A stretch of 64,000 nt of DNA from Tetragonia tetragonoides (taxonomy: Eukaryota > Streptophyta > Magnoliopsida > Caryophyllales > Aizoaceae): assembly GCA_038025085.1 (NCBI GenBank), contig CM076147.1, positions 439,001-503,000 of the forward strand, written 5' to 3'. Positions 38,503-49,900 of this stretch are shown here, in pieces. The notes beneath the pieces were generated by a model. That model did no database searches. It was given only the letters and a program-made list of their open reading frames with translations, and was not told the DNA's origin. The position numbers were made by a program, and so were the translations under genes. Position 1 is the first letter of the stretch; each line of letters begins with the position of its first letter.

Positions 38503-39639
38503 GAATGGTATCTGTGCTGTTTTACTGAGATGATTTACCCGTTTTTGTTCTTCCGATATTTGTTGAAAGTTGTTCATAAAAATAACGGGATATGAATAGA
38601 CCCTACATAAGCAATATGGAGTAGTTGTCAAACTCAAATCCTCCACTCATGTCTTTCTCCTCCCTCCACTTTTGTCATGATTTGGCAATGTTCCCTACAC
38701 AAAAGATTTCCAAATTTTGGCAACTCTATCTGTGTCACATTATATCTTCTCCTCAAAACTTGTTTCTCGAATTTGGCAATCACACTACTCTTAGTCTCCT
38801 AGTGCGAATATATTGCCATGTATCTCTCAACCTACAAATATACACCTCAATTGAATTCGTAACTTTGTCAAACTTGAATTTGACAGTCATTTTATACCCC
38901 ATTGCCCTCGATCTATTTAATTTTATTTTATTTTTTTTGCTCACAATAGGTTGCTTATTTGTATCAAAATGAACCAAGAAAACAAAAACATACAACTTAA
39001 ACATTACAATCTTGAAAAATTCATGTGGATACAACAATTTTAGGATCCTCTCCAAAATATAAGCTCAGGTCTTTTTCTTTTTTTATTTTACTGGAAGAAA
39101 TCTGACTTTTTATTTAGAAAATAAAAACAAACAAAATGAAGAGGATCCGAATTCGATGGCACAAGGCGCAAAAGATTAAAGAAGTGAACCGAATAGCAAA
39201 TACAATCAAGTAGCTGGAGAAAGAAGGCAGTAACAGTACAAAATGCATTGTACGAATCTCCAAGTTGTGATACGCAACTTTTGGTAAAGGGAGTTGGGGG
39301 GCCCGCACAGATATGTGATATGCGGCGAGACGCAGCATGAAGACTCCAGTGTGACTCACTACACTACAAGTCTACACAATAAGTACACTTAAACTTTGCG
39401 AATCCTTTGTGGAGTAGTATTCTTTATCAGCATCAACAATGAACAGAGCAAAGCCAAGACAAATAAAAGTTGAGGTTAATGACGTGGGTTCCACTTCCAA
39501 TGGAGGAGAGAGAATTGACGAGGAAAGCTGACCTGTACTCCACCCTCTTACTCTACTAACTTAACTCAACTTCATTCATATCTTTGGTTAACCACTTCAT
39601 CATGCTCTTTTAGTACCTGCTGGCCTCATCCTCTGTCCT
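37920..39639. other. USP39 3' flank and intergenic DNA
   Basis: The 3' UTR of the upstream gene presumably ends within the first few hundred bases. A (GA)n tract lies at 38453-38499. Nothing else was recognised; short ORFs here have no domain or codon signal. Confidence 0.5.
38453..38499. repeat. (GA)n microsatellite
   Basis: About 47 bp of GA repeat downstream of the USP39 gene. Confidence 0.9.
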
Positions 39640-40563
39640 TGTTGGAAAAATATATAGACTATTTGATCGTTGGAAAATTTATTCGAATAAATAGGATAAT
39701 GAAATTTTTGTCAATTTAACATACCTCAAACTTTATTCATCAACATATATAACAACAATACAAGTACAATTCTTGTAAATGAAACACTCAAATACATCAA
39801 TATGATCAATAGAATAGCAACATAAATAAATGAGAGTAAGGATTAGAATTAGCCTGTTTTAGTTGGGATTATGGGTTGAGGCATGTTGGACACTTTTCGT
39901 GGGGAAGAAACGCCCCTCCTGCACGAGGCTTTAATTTGTTATCAAGGCGTTCTCCACCTCAGATACAACAACCCATTGAAATCTATAGGTGCAATCAATA
40001 GCTCTCCCCAACCACCGAATCGCTCATGCTCAAAATACTAGTTTATAGTATAAAAACCATCGAAGTAATATTTGTTGGAATTGTATTAGTCGTTTATCTC
40101 ATAAAGCAAGGTAGGGAGGAAGAAGAGGTGTTTCTCTCTTTATCTTGGAAATATAGCTCTTTTTCATCCATCAATAAGAATGGCTAAAACTCCCTTTTAT
40201 AATCAACACTTTAAGTGTTAAACCATAACCTCCCTTATTTTAATTAGCCATCAAAATAAGAGTTACAAGGGAATTAAAAAATAGTAACGGTTACAAAAAT
40301 AAATTAAAGGAACGTTACAAATCCCAACATTTATCAACCAACATTAAGTGGTAATAAAACTGTTTTGAATAGTCACCAAATACTAAATCAAGGATTTAGA
40401 TAAAATAATTTACGTCGATAAAAAGATAAGTTAGGATACAAACTATTAACTTGTTAGAGCCTTTAGATTAGTATACAAATAAATGTTACCGAATAGAAAT
40501 TAGGCATCTAACAAATAATAACAATAGTCCTAATATTAAATTTTAAAGCACAATTTTCCAACA
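39640..40563 (-). mobile_element. Solo LTR, Copia-like (924 bp)
   Basis: The plus strand starts TGTTGGAAAAATAT and ends AATTTTCCAACA, a TG...CA pair with inverted ends typical of plant Copia LTRs. On the minus strand a TATA-like TTATAAAAGGGAG (near 40190-40203) is followed by the expected transcribed part, giving the orientation. The flanking 5-mers (GTCCT left, TTGAT right) do not match, so the target duplication is lost or the ends are a few bases off. No internal region was found. Confidence 0.65.
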
Positions 40564-40650
40564 TTGATTTCACCATTAATATTGCATTGAAAGTCAGTAT
40601 ACTACTCAAGTTCAAAGTTAAAATCAGTGGACTTTAATCGGATCTACTTA

Positions 40651-40927
40651 GGCTCTGTTTGATTCACCTTAATTTTACTTAAATTCAGTTCAGTTCAGTT
40701 CAGTTCAGTTCATGTGTAACTTTATCACTCATATAACTTCTTATTCCAAAATAATTTCATGATGATAATTATGTCATCGGAAAGATCTCAAAGCATATTT
40801 TTAAAAGAGTCCAATATTGACTATGTTTGGACGAATTTTAAATGGCTAACGATCAAGTTTAAAAAATCAGTTCGATTCAGTTCAATTCATTTCAATTCAG
40901 TTTTATCCAGGTGAATTAAACGGAACC
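40651..40927. mobile_element. Tourist-like (PIF/Harbinger) MITE
   Basis: The terminal inverted repeats are GGCTCTGTTTGATTCACC on the left and GGTGAATTAAACGGAACC on the right, with a TTA target duplication at 40648-40650 and 40928-40930. The 277-bp interior is non-coding, with tandem TTCAG units near the left end. TIR sequence, length and TTA duplication fit the Tourist group. Confidence 0.85.
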
Positions 40928-40930
40928 TTA

Positions 40931-42358
40931 ATCTACTCAAACATTTTTGACACTTTTGTCGGGTTAAATCCTGACATTGTGATAAGGCTATTTGCACCTG
41001 ATTTTTGGCAATAATGTTGATTTTATTATTTATTATGGATGTTACTTGACATCATGTTAAAATGTTTGTTATTGTTCTTCTTAGTTATATAGGGGGTGTT
41101 TGAATGGTGGCCTGTGGAGTGGCTTTTAGCAAAATTGGATATTTGATCAGTCCACCATTTAATATTGGTGTTTGGATGTTAGCTTGTGAGATTGACTTTT
41201 GGATTGCCACAAACCAACTTTTGAAAAGCCAAGGAGGTTGGCTTATGGGTATTGGCTGGTGGCATTAATGTAGTCCAATGACATAATAGTCCAAGACTTG
41301 TAATTATTTACTTTTATGCCATCAAATTCCTCAATCATATGAATGTCCTTATAGGTCATTTTACATGTTACCAGCCAATGTTACCAAACATCTCTTTCCA
41401 GACATCCAATGTTACCAGCCGGTCAAATCAGCTAACAATATCAACCATCGACCACCACCCACCAGCCATCAGCCATCAACCAACAACTAATGTCACCAGC
41501 CATCAGCCAACAACTAATGTCACGCATAAATGGATGGATTTTGTAACATATTCTCAGCAAATATAAGATACTCATACAACTCTTACACTTTGGTTGATTG
41601 CACGTCACCTAGTCGCTATTATACATTTAGAGCAAGTATATAATAACGACTATATAGTAGTAGTGGTGTACACAATGATTAAATCATGATCTTAAGAGTT
41701 GGAACCTCCCTACTCTTTCTCTCCTTCCTCTTTTTTTTTCTCTCCTTCCTCACCACTCTCTCTCCTTCCCCCTCCCCCACTTGCACATTTAATTTCACCT
41801 CATAATAAGATTAGGGTCTTTCCTAATCATGAGAGTAGGCAAGAATTTGTGATTAACTAGTTACCTGACCGGCATTTGAAATTTGTTTACATATATAATT
41901 GCATTCACATTGGTATTACACTAGTAAGTAGTAAGTATGGAGTATTACTTTTTAAGTTTTTTCTGTCGACAATTTTGGTGAAGACATGGGTATACTAGTT
42001 ATCATGGGTGATGTACTTGTTTGATTTCTTAATTGCGTATGCTTCTTTTAAAATAAATATAAAAAAAAAAAGGAGCAAAATTGTATTCTTATTAGCGTGT
42101 TTATTTGACTGGTAGTAAGAAACAATAATATATAAAATGGCAAAACTGACATTGGAAAAACACAAGCTATGCCGGAGAAACGCCTAAAAAAATTCCACCG
42201 GCAAAAAAGCCATTCATACTTCGCCTAACTTTGTCCTTTCTCTTCTCTCTCTCTCTCCTTATTATAAACGCCAACCCCCAAAAAAAAGAACCGAAATTTA
42301 TTCAGTTACAAGAAAAACAGTCTCTCTCTCTGTTTAGTGTTTAGTGCGTGTTTAGTGT
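40931..42358. other. Intergenic DNA
   Basis: No gene is seen. A possible small inverted-repeat element lies at about 41096-41395: the left end GTGTTTGAATGGTGGCC is loosely the inverse of GGCCAATGTTACCAAACATC-like sequence on the right. A block of CCAGCCATCAGCCA repeats follows at 41450-41510. CT-rich tracts at 41705-41775 and 42240-42330 lie downstream of the LBD gene. Confidence 0.4.
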
Positions 42359-44467
42359 TTAGACAAAAAGATTAAGAAGCTTCCTGTTTTGACCTCCAAA
42401 GCCAAGGGCATCTCTGTCATTCTCCACACTCTCATCATCAAAGCTCGTGGTGGTTGTAGTAGTACTCCTTGACGACGTCGTTCGATGCCCAGCACCTTCA
42501 GCTATCAGATGGGACGATGGCTGAAAACGCATCATCATAACCTCGGGAAATGCGAGTGGTCGTGCGGAGTTGATTGCACGCGCCAATAGCTCAGGTGGTA
42601 TGGCGCGTAGGATTCCTCCACGTAGGACAGTGTCCACGGCTGCTTGACAGATGTGCCAGTTGCCTGATGACAGAAGTCCAACTGCTCCGTTCACTGGGTT
42701 TACTGTTCTTCCACACGCTTCGAATAATAGTGATTGAAATAATGCTGCCACCCATACATTTTTAGCAACACTTTATTTGTTGGTTATTCCCGTATTTTAA
42801 AGACAACTATACGAAAATAACAACATAAAGAATAATAAATGCAATGAATAATAGTGATTAATACTCCGTATTTCTTTTTGTCTTTGATAATTAATTAGCT
42901 TGCCAATAATGTTTCTTTCAATAATACCATAACTTGGCTACAAGTATCTCGTACAACTTACAATTTACAAAACTTACAACTTACAAATGGAAGCATTTGA
43001 GTGTGGTCATGTGAGTGCGCTTTTTCTTCCACTTTGTCAGTCTTTGGTTCGGTGGAGTTCAATTTAGTGAAAAAGAATACAACGCCGTTAGATATTTTTG
43101 GATGAAACTTGAGTGGATGGAGATCGAATAATAATTTGAAAAGGAGAAACTTTAATTTTTGATGAATTTAATTAGTTACCGTAGTGAATGAAAACGTGTT
43201 TTGAAGAGCTACGCTGATCCATTCAAATAAAACAAATATTCTTCTCAATTGGGGTATAGGTGCGTTCTTTAAAGCTTATTCGGTCAGTTCATGAGTTGTC
43301 TGGTATTAATTCATTGATTTCAGTTCAGTTTAGCTCAGTGGTGTTCAGTTAAAATCTTTACTGATGTACATTTTTTTTTTTCCTCACATAGACAGTGGGG
43401 TTCAATTCAGTTTAGTAATGTTCAGTTCATTTAAATTGTATTCATTTCACTTCGATGGTGTTCAATTCCTTTCAGTTCAGTTGATCAGCCGACCTAAAGA
43501 GTGCACCCTGTATATGTAATTGGATCCTATTCAATAATCTCTGGTGAATGCTAAGATGAGTCTTCGTCTTATACGAGTAATTTGCTTACGAGTAAAACAT
43601 TCCACATGTATGTTGCTGCTTTTAGGTTCCTTCAACTGGATGCAATAATAGACGGAGGGACTACTTCAATAGGAAAAAGTTGTTATCACTATTGGGTGGT
43701 AGATGTGAAATAGCTCCGATCCAGTGATAAATTTATTTGAAAGTGATGTCAATAAGTTTCGAATTAAGTACTTGAACAAATTTATCTACATCTACATACT
43801 TTAATTATTACTCAAACATTACATACCCATTGAATCAAAATTGACTTTTTTTTTTTTTAATCATTATATTGCTTCTTTTGCTCCGTATCTATATTTGCAT
43901 TTTCTTTGGTTTTGAGAAATAAAAAATTTATGTAATACAAACAAACAATCAACTTAAACAGTTTTCTCAAGTTGTAAGCTACCTAGTAGCTAGCTACAAT
44001 ATCCAGAAAGCTAAGCAAGGTAACAACAGCAACTTTTTAATTTTCATACTTACTTTTTTGATGCAAGAATAATCAGTATACACTTTATCCATTCATGGAG
44101 CAGAAAGATCAAGGCTTCTATCTACAATTTTTAATCTTGTTCATCTATTTATTTATTTAATTATTTATTTATGGTGGGGTGCTAATGAAGTTTAATTAGT
44201 ACATACAGTTGAACTACAAATACTGTATATATAAATTCGTATAAGGTAATAATTAAGTATGATGATGGTGTGTGTAATATATATACCAGGGCGTTGATGG
44301 GTAGGAACAGCGGAGATGAAGGACATAAGATCAGCACGGCCAAAGAACTTAGCAACAAACAGAGTTGCATGAGCTTGTGCTTCTGGGCTTTCTATCCACT
44401 GCAAGCACGGCCGCAGAATGCACCCTTCGCTGCATCAATTTCGCAATACCCGGCACCCATTGCAGCT

Positions 44468-44470
<3 letters not shown>
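42359..44470 (-). pseudogene. Class II LBD (LOB-domain) transcription factor gene with in-frame stop
   Basis: Two exons, 44470-44287 and 42744-42359 (GT-AG, phase-correct), would encode 189 residues with the class II LOB domain. This comprises the C-block Cys (MSCNGC…CSEGC), the GAS-type block (FVAKFFGRADLMSFISAVP…[11 protein letters not shown]) and [17 protein letters not shown]. The intron after HQRP is the usual LBD position. Codon 12, inside the six-residue spacer of the C-block, is TGA (44437-44435), where relatives have a Lys-Gly pair just before the third Cys. Everything after it is open and well conserved, so the lesion is recent or an error. The next in-frame Met lies far beyond the zinc motif. 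Class II LBDs (such as LBD37-42) act in nuclei; nitrogen/anthocyanin control is known for LBD37-39. A MITE sits in the intron. Confidence 0.85.
43259..43507. mobile_element. MITE-like inverted-repeat element in the LBD intron
   Basis: The left end GGTGCGTTCTTTAAAGC and the right end CCTAAAGAGTGCACC are inverted relatives, bracketing 249 bp rich in TTCAGTTCAG units. GTATA occurs just outside both ends but not in perfect register, so the target duplication is unproven. Confidence 0.55.

Positions 44471-44471
<1 letters not shown>

Positions 44472-44540
<69 letters not shown>
44472..44540. repeat. (GA)n tract abutting the LBD start codon
   Basis: About 68 bp of CT repeat (GA on the coding strand) ends two bases from the LBD ATG at 44470. 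If transcribed it is the end of the 5' leader. GA-rich leaders and promoters are common in plants (GAGA-binding BBR/BPC factors), but a function here is inference. Confidence 0.9.
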
Positions 44541-44542
<2 letters not shown>

Positions 44543-44966
44543 TAAGCAAAAAAAAAAAAGCTAAGCTTGAGGAAGAAGATGAGAAAGAGTGGTGTAGTAT
44601 TGTTGTGGGAGGTAGTGAAAGAGCTGGCTAGGATATATGGAGCTAAATATAAAAAGGGAGTACTACTTTTTGGGTTAGCAAATGTAACTCTAGTTAAGTT
44701 TGTTTGATCTGTTTTTTTTTATTTTGTTTTTTTTAATCAAAAAATGGGGTTTTGGGGAGATGAGAAAAGACTGTACTTGCATTGGTTTGATTAACAGCAA
44801 TAGCATCAAGGTACGAGTACGAGGGGAATATATCTATCTTCCAAACTTTGGGCACGAGCGGCTCCGTGTCTCCGCGCCCTTCCATTCCACTATTTATTTT
44901 TTGCAGAAACGGGGTCTGGAACTGCTCAAATGAAATTTATTGGGCCTTGTTTCCTTTTCCATTTTA

Positions 44967-45190
44967 GGGGTTGTTCTCCTTAACTTCCTTCTGAATTATT
45001 CAGTAAAAAGAAGTTCAGTTTAGAAAAATTCAGTAGAGTTCGGTAAATAAAAAAATAAATTTACTCTTTGTAATTGTAGATTCAGTAAAAATAAGTTCAG
45101 TTCAGAAAAATTCAGTTCAGTTCAGTAAATTTCAGTTCAATTCAGTAAATTTCAGTTCAATTCAGTAAAAAGAAGGGAAGAGAACAGCCC
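44967..45190. mobile_element. MITE-like element upstream of the LBD gene
   Basis: The left end GGGGTTGTTCTCCTTAAC and the right end GGGAAGAGAACAGCCC form an imperfect terminal inverted repeat around TTCAGTTCAG-rich sequence. It is 224 bp, non-coding, with no target duplication recognised. Confidence 0.55.
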
Positions 45191-45644
45191 ATCCTCTTAT
45201 GTGTCTCTCTGGTTATTCCATAAGTTTTACAAACTCATTACTACCCAAGGCCATAGCATAACTGGATGAGGGAAGGGGTCTGTTTGCAAGTGTGTGTTGG
45301 CAAAGCAGCCCCTGCCTCTCAAGTCTCAAACAAAGAAAATAGGAACCATCATCAACTTCACACTTCTCAGGACTCAAAAGTCAAAACCAGGGTGAATGCA
45401 TCCTTGCTCCACAACATTTCAGAACCAGTTTCCAACCTGCAATCTTGCCCTTCAACAAAAGTTTACATCCTGCTTACCAACAAAAGGCCAAAAACAACTC
45501 CGATTACAGTATAAAAAAAATTAAAAAAAAAAACTCACGTGTCTGATTTATCTATACCTTTAAAAGAACTAGAAATTGAAATTTAACCACCAGTCATATT
45601 CAGACTGAAAATACAACAAGAGAAGGTATCTCCTAACTCTGCAT

Positions 45645-46856
45645 TTAGGTAGGTACAACCACTGCTGATTTCGGTAATCGCTGCACGAGAAACAGCCCAA
45701 ACGCTAAAACCAGCAACATCAATTGTATACAAAAACGTTTTGTAAACTTAGATACTGTCTTCTGCAACTTCAAAACTTCTTCACCCCCAGTCTGTTTGCA
45801 TAGGGTGCCCAACTCCTCCACCTGGCCTTGTAGTATGCCAGCTTTGTTTTCCACATCCGTCATTATTCTCATGGACTGCACTTGCTCCCTAGCTAGAGAT
45901 TTTTGCTCTCTCAACAGCTCAATCTGATCTTTGACCAGACTGCTCAACTCCATGGTAGATCTTGTTATTGCAACATACTCGATTTCAGCTTCAACTTTTT
46001 GCGTAAAGAGGCTATCTAGCTCTGCTTCCATCTCTTGACGTCTTTTCTGTTGCAGCTCAATCGTGCTCTCTATATCTTGTCGACGTGACTCCATATTCTT
46101 TATAGTCGCCTCAAGTTCAACAATCCTAAACTCTTTCTCCTTGAGACTAACTTCGTCTCCACTAAGCCGCCTTTCTAATGCCTGGACATTCTTGTTCAAG
46201 TATACATGACTAGACTCTGAGCCCCAACCATCAGAAGAGGGAACCTTGCAAACTTCAGGAGCGAGAGACATGGGGTATACAGCACCACCAGTAATCTCGC
46301 TAGAATCATCACACAAGGACAGAATCCCCTTGCCAATCTCTCCAAATTTCTGAACTTCTGCAGAGTTCACAAGCCACTATCAGAATCTCTCTAGTTGGAT
46401 GAAGGAAGTGAGCCAGAAATATCACAGGGCAATTAAGATTGGATGACTTTTGAGGACAGAAAAGGAGGACAAAACCAGGGATCTCCATCAGAAAACTATT
46501 AACGAAAGAAGTGAATCCAGCAAAATGAAGACACATGAGAGCATGTTGCTTATACCATGTATAAATGGCTATCATCATGTTAAACCTGACATTTTGATCT
46601 GAGAAAACAAGCCACTGATCATTTTGTCAATAGACACCTCTGCAAACTCCACCACGTGTCTGATTATGGTCTAATAGGTCCACCCCAAGGAATCCTAACT
46701 ACTAAGCAGCTGACTTTTGCAGTTCTGTACTACTACTTTCAGAAACTGCTTTTCAAACTAAACTAATGCAGCCAGCAATTTTGCTTACGATACAACTTCT
46801 AGTGCCTAGCTAGTTAACTTGGAAGTTTTCCTACCAGTTTCCTCATTAACAGGAAG

Positions 46857-46904
<48 letters not shown>

Positions 46905-49900
46905 GAAGACCTATCATTTAAAGATGAAGAAAGCCATTGAAACATCTAAGCATGACACTACAATGAAGGGCGGCAAGGGCCAAATAAACAAATTCATCCT
47001 TGTTTTTGGTTGACATCAGACTAATCTATTACAGCCCGACCACCTTATTCTAATATTCGTCAAATTAGACAAAAAGAAAATTCAGGCCATATTAACAAGT
47101 CAATTTGCTCAGAAATTAATTGTGGTTGCCCCAGGAGTCAGAACCAACTCTTGAAGAATAAACACATAAGAATAAACATGACTCAAAACACAACCACATG
47201 CATGTTGATGATATATAGCAATTATGCACAATATGCATCATACCAAGAAGACAACAAATGATTAAGCTCTTTATTTAACCTAAACCCTGTCATATTTTAA
47301 ATGCATATTTGCACGTCATATTGTCAACTATTTCACATTTAGCTCCTCATAATGGATACACTTTTTGTTTAAGACATCCATTTTGTTTCCTGATTGCTCT
47401 CCATTCCCTTTTAATAACTTATTAAAGGTTGCAAAAGTAACTTTGATTTAATCAAAAGCATTTGTTTCGAATATGCAGCACATATTTTCAAAAGCAGTAT
47501 CCTGGATACAAAATGCCTGCAAACCCGTAATTACGCTAAACAAGTGATTTTGTTATTAACTTCAGATTCATCAATCACCAATGCATATTCATTAGTCATG
47601 AGTCATGACACCCAAATTCATTGGTTGTCAATTGGTGGATTCATGAGTCATCAAAAGCAAATCCATTTTTTTTAGATAAAGAAAATTTTATTAATCAAAT
47701 CAATAAAGAATACAAAAGAGAGGATAAGGTATCCTCAAATGCAAACAGAATGCAAACAAAAACTATAAATCACGCCATTGGCGCTGTACAAGAGTAATCG
47801 GCACGCCCTTAAAGGCGCCTGCCGCCTTAGCCCAAAGGGAAGCTAAGTAAACCACATGGTCCCAAACATAATCTGTATCTCTCCCAACGTCACGGAACAC
47901 TCTCGAGTTCCTCTCCAGCCAAATGCACCACAAAATGGCCATACACATACATCTCCAAAACATCATTCTCTCACTACTTCTCCTCATTGCTGCGAATCGT
48001 AGTTGTAGAAAACCCCCTACCCTAACAGGACACACAAAGCTCTCCCCTTCCAACAATCTATTCCATAATGACCTAGCAAAGTCATACAGAACAAATAGAT
48101 GCAGGCTATCCTCCCCATCATGACAACACATCACACAAAAACCCGGTAACAGTGACCAACCAGGCCTCCGACGTTGCACCATATCATAGGTATTCACCCT
48201 ACCTAGCACCAAAGTCCACACGAAAGCACGAACCTTCAAAGGAACTTTAGACTTCCAAATAAAGTTGGCTAAAGGGAATTGTGGGAACTGTGAGGGAAGG
48301 CTAAGCTGATGAAGGAAAGACTTGCAAGTGAAAACCCCAGAAGGGTCCCCAAGCCAAGTCCGAGAATCATCCGTCGGGACGAGAGAGGTAGAGTGGAGGA
48401 CACTCAAGAAAGAGACAAGTTCCTCCATCTCTCTATCATGCGGAGACCGCCGCAAATGTAAGTCCCAGGACCCACCCGTGAATGAAAAGAAGGCAGACAT
48501 GGGCGCCCCATGAAGGGTAGATAACCGAAAAACCCGAGGATACATGGAGGAAAAAGGAACGTTACCCTTCCACACATCCTCCCAGAACCGAACCCGATTA
48601 CTATTACCCACATTGTACCTTACCAGTGGAAAGAAAAAAGGCGATACCTGTGAAATGAATCTCCAAGGGGAAGGCGTGGGAGACGGAAGAGCCGGCATGG
48701 GCGTCCCACCCATTGTGCTGAAGACCGTACTTGCTCCGTACTTGCTCCTGATAACTCAGTGCCATAAGGAGTTAGACTCCAAGGGAAACCGCCATAACCA
48801 CCTACCCACAAGCGAAGTGTTCTTGGACACCAATCTACCAAAACCCAGGCCCCCCTCCGTCTTGGGCCGGCAAACATGCTTCCAACTGACCAAGTTATCT
48901 CTCCTACCCTCCCCTGCTCCGGACCAAAGGAAATCCCTCATCATCCTCTCAATCCGATTAGCCACGCTAACAGGGATCCGACAGAGAGACATATAATAAA
49001 GAGGGATACTCGCTAAACAAGACTGGAGGATGGTGATCCTACCCCCTAAAGAGAAATACACCCCCTTCCAACCATCTAAGCGTTTAGCCACTCTAGACAC
49101 AACCGGTTCCCAAAAGGAAACAGTTCGAGGGTTACCTCCAAGAGGCACCCCCAAATAGGTGATCGGCCATTGCTGCACCTGACAGCCTACTAAAACCGCC
49201 AAAGACTCTAAATGATCCCCCTCTACTTTAATTCCAGCCAAGCTACACTTAGCCAAGTTAATCCTCATCCCGACACGACCTCGAACACTTGCAACAAGGT
49301 GGGCATCCTCTTAAAGCCATCAACATCGGCTGAGAGGAAGAGAATCGTACCATCAGCGAACTGAAGGTGGGAGACTGGCACTCGCTCTCGACCCACCCGA
49401 AAACCCTCCACCTGTCCCCGCTCCACACCCCTATCCAACATCCGACCAAGAACGTCAATCCATCAGTCATCACATCTAGATTCATTTGAATTTGATTGCT
49501 TTTTCATTACCAATTTTAAGGTTATTTTTCAAATTTCAACTAATAAATGTCTAAATATCTCCCTTGCCTCATCGGACCTCTGGTCCTCTATAATTGACTG
49601 TCGCCTCGCCGCCAATGACTGGCGCCGGAGTCGAAACTCACCGGAAAACACCTTCTCCATATACTGAAAAGGCCATTAAAGTCCAATCGCGCACCCACTT
49701 GGGCTGGAAACCAGCTAGTTTTGCGTGAATGAGGCCAACAATGGAGGACAGAGAGAAAGTCGCACCGATGTCAATCAGTGGGCAACCTTGCTGGCCACGA
49801 TGGTCGTTTTGTGGGCCTCAATGGTGGCAGTGGGCAACTTTAACGGCCACGGTGGTCATTATGTTGGCCGGATTTTCTGCCGGAAAATATAGAGGACATC

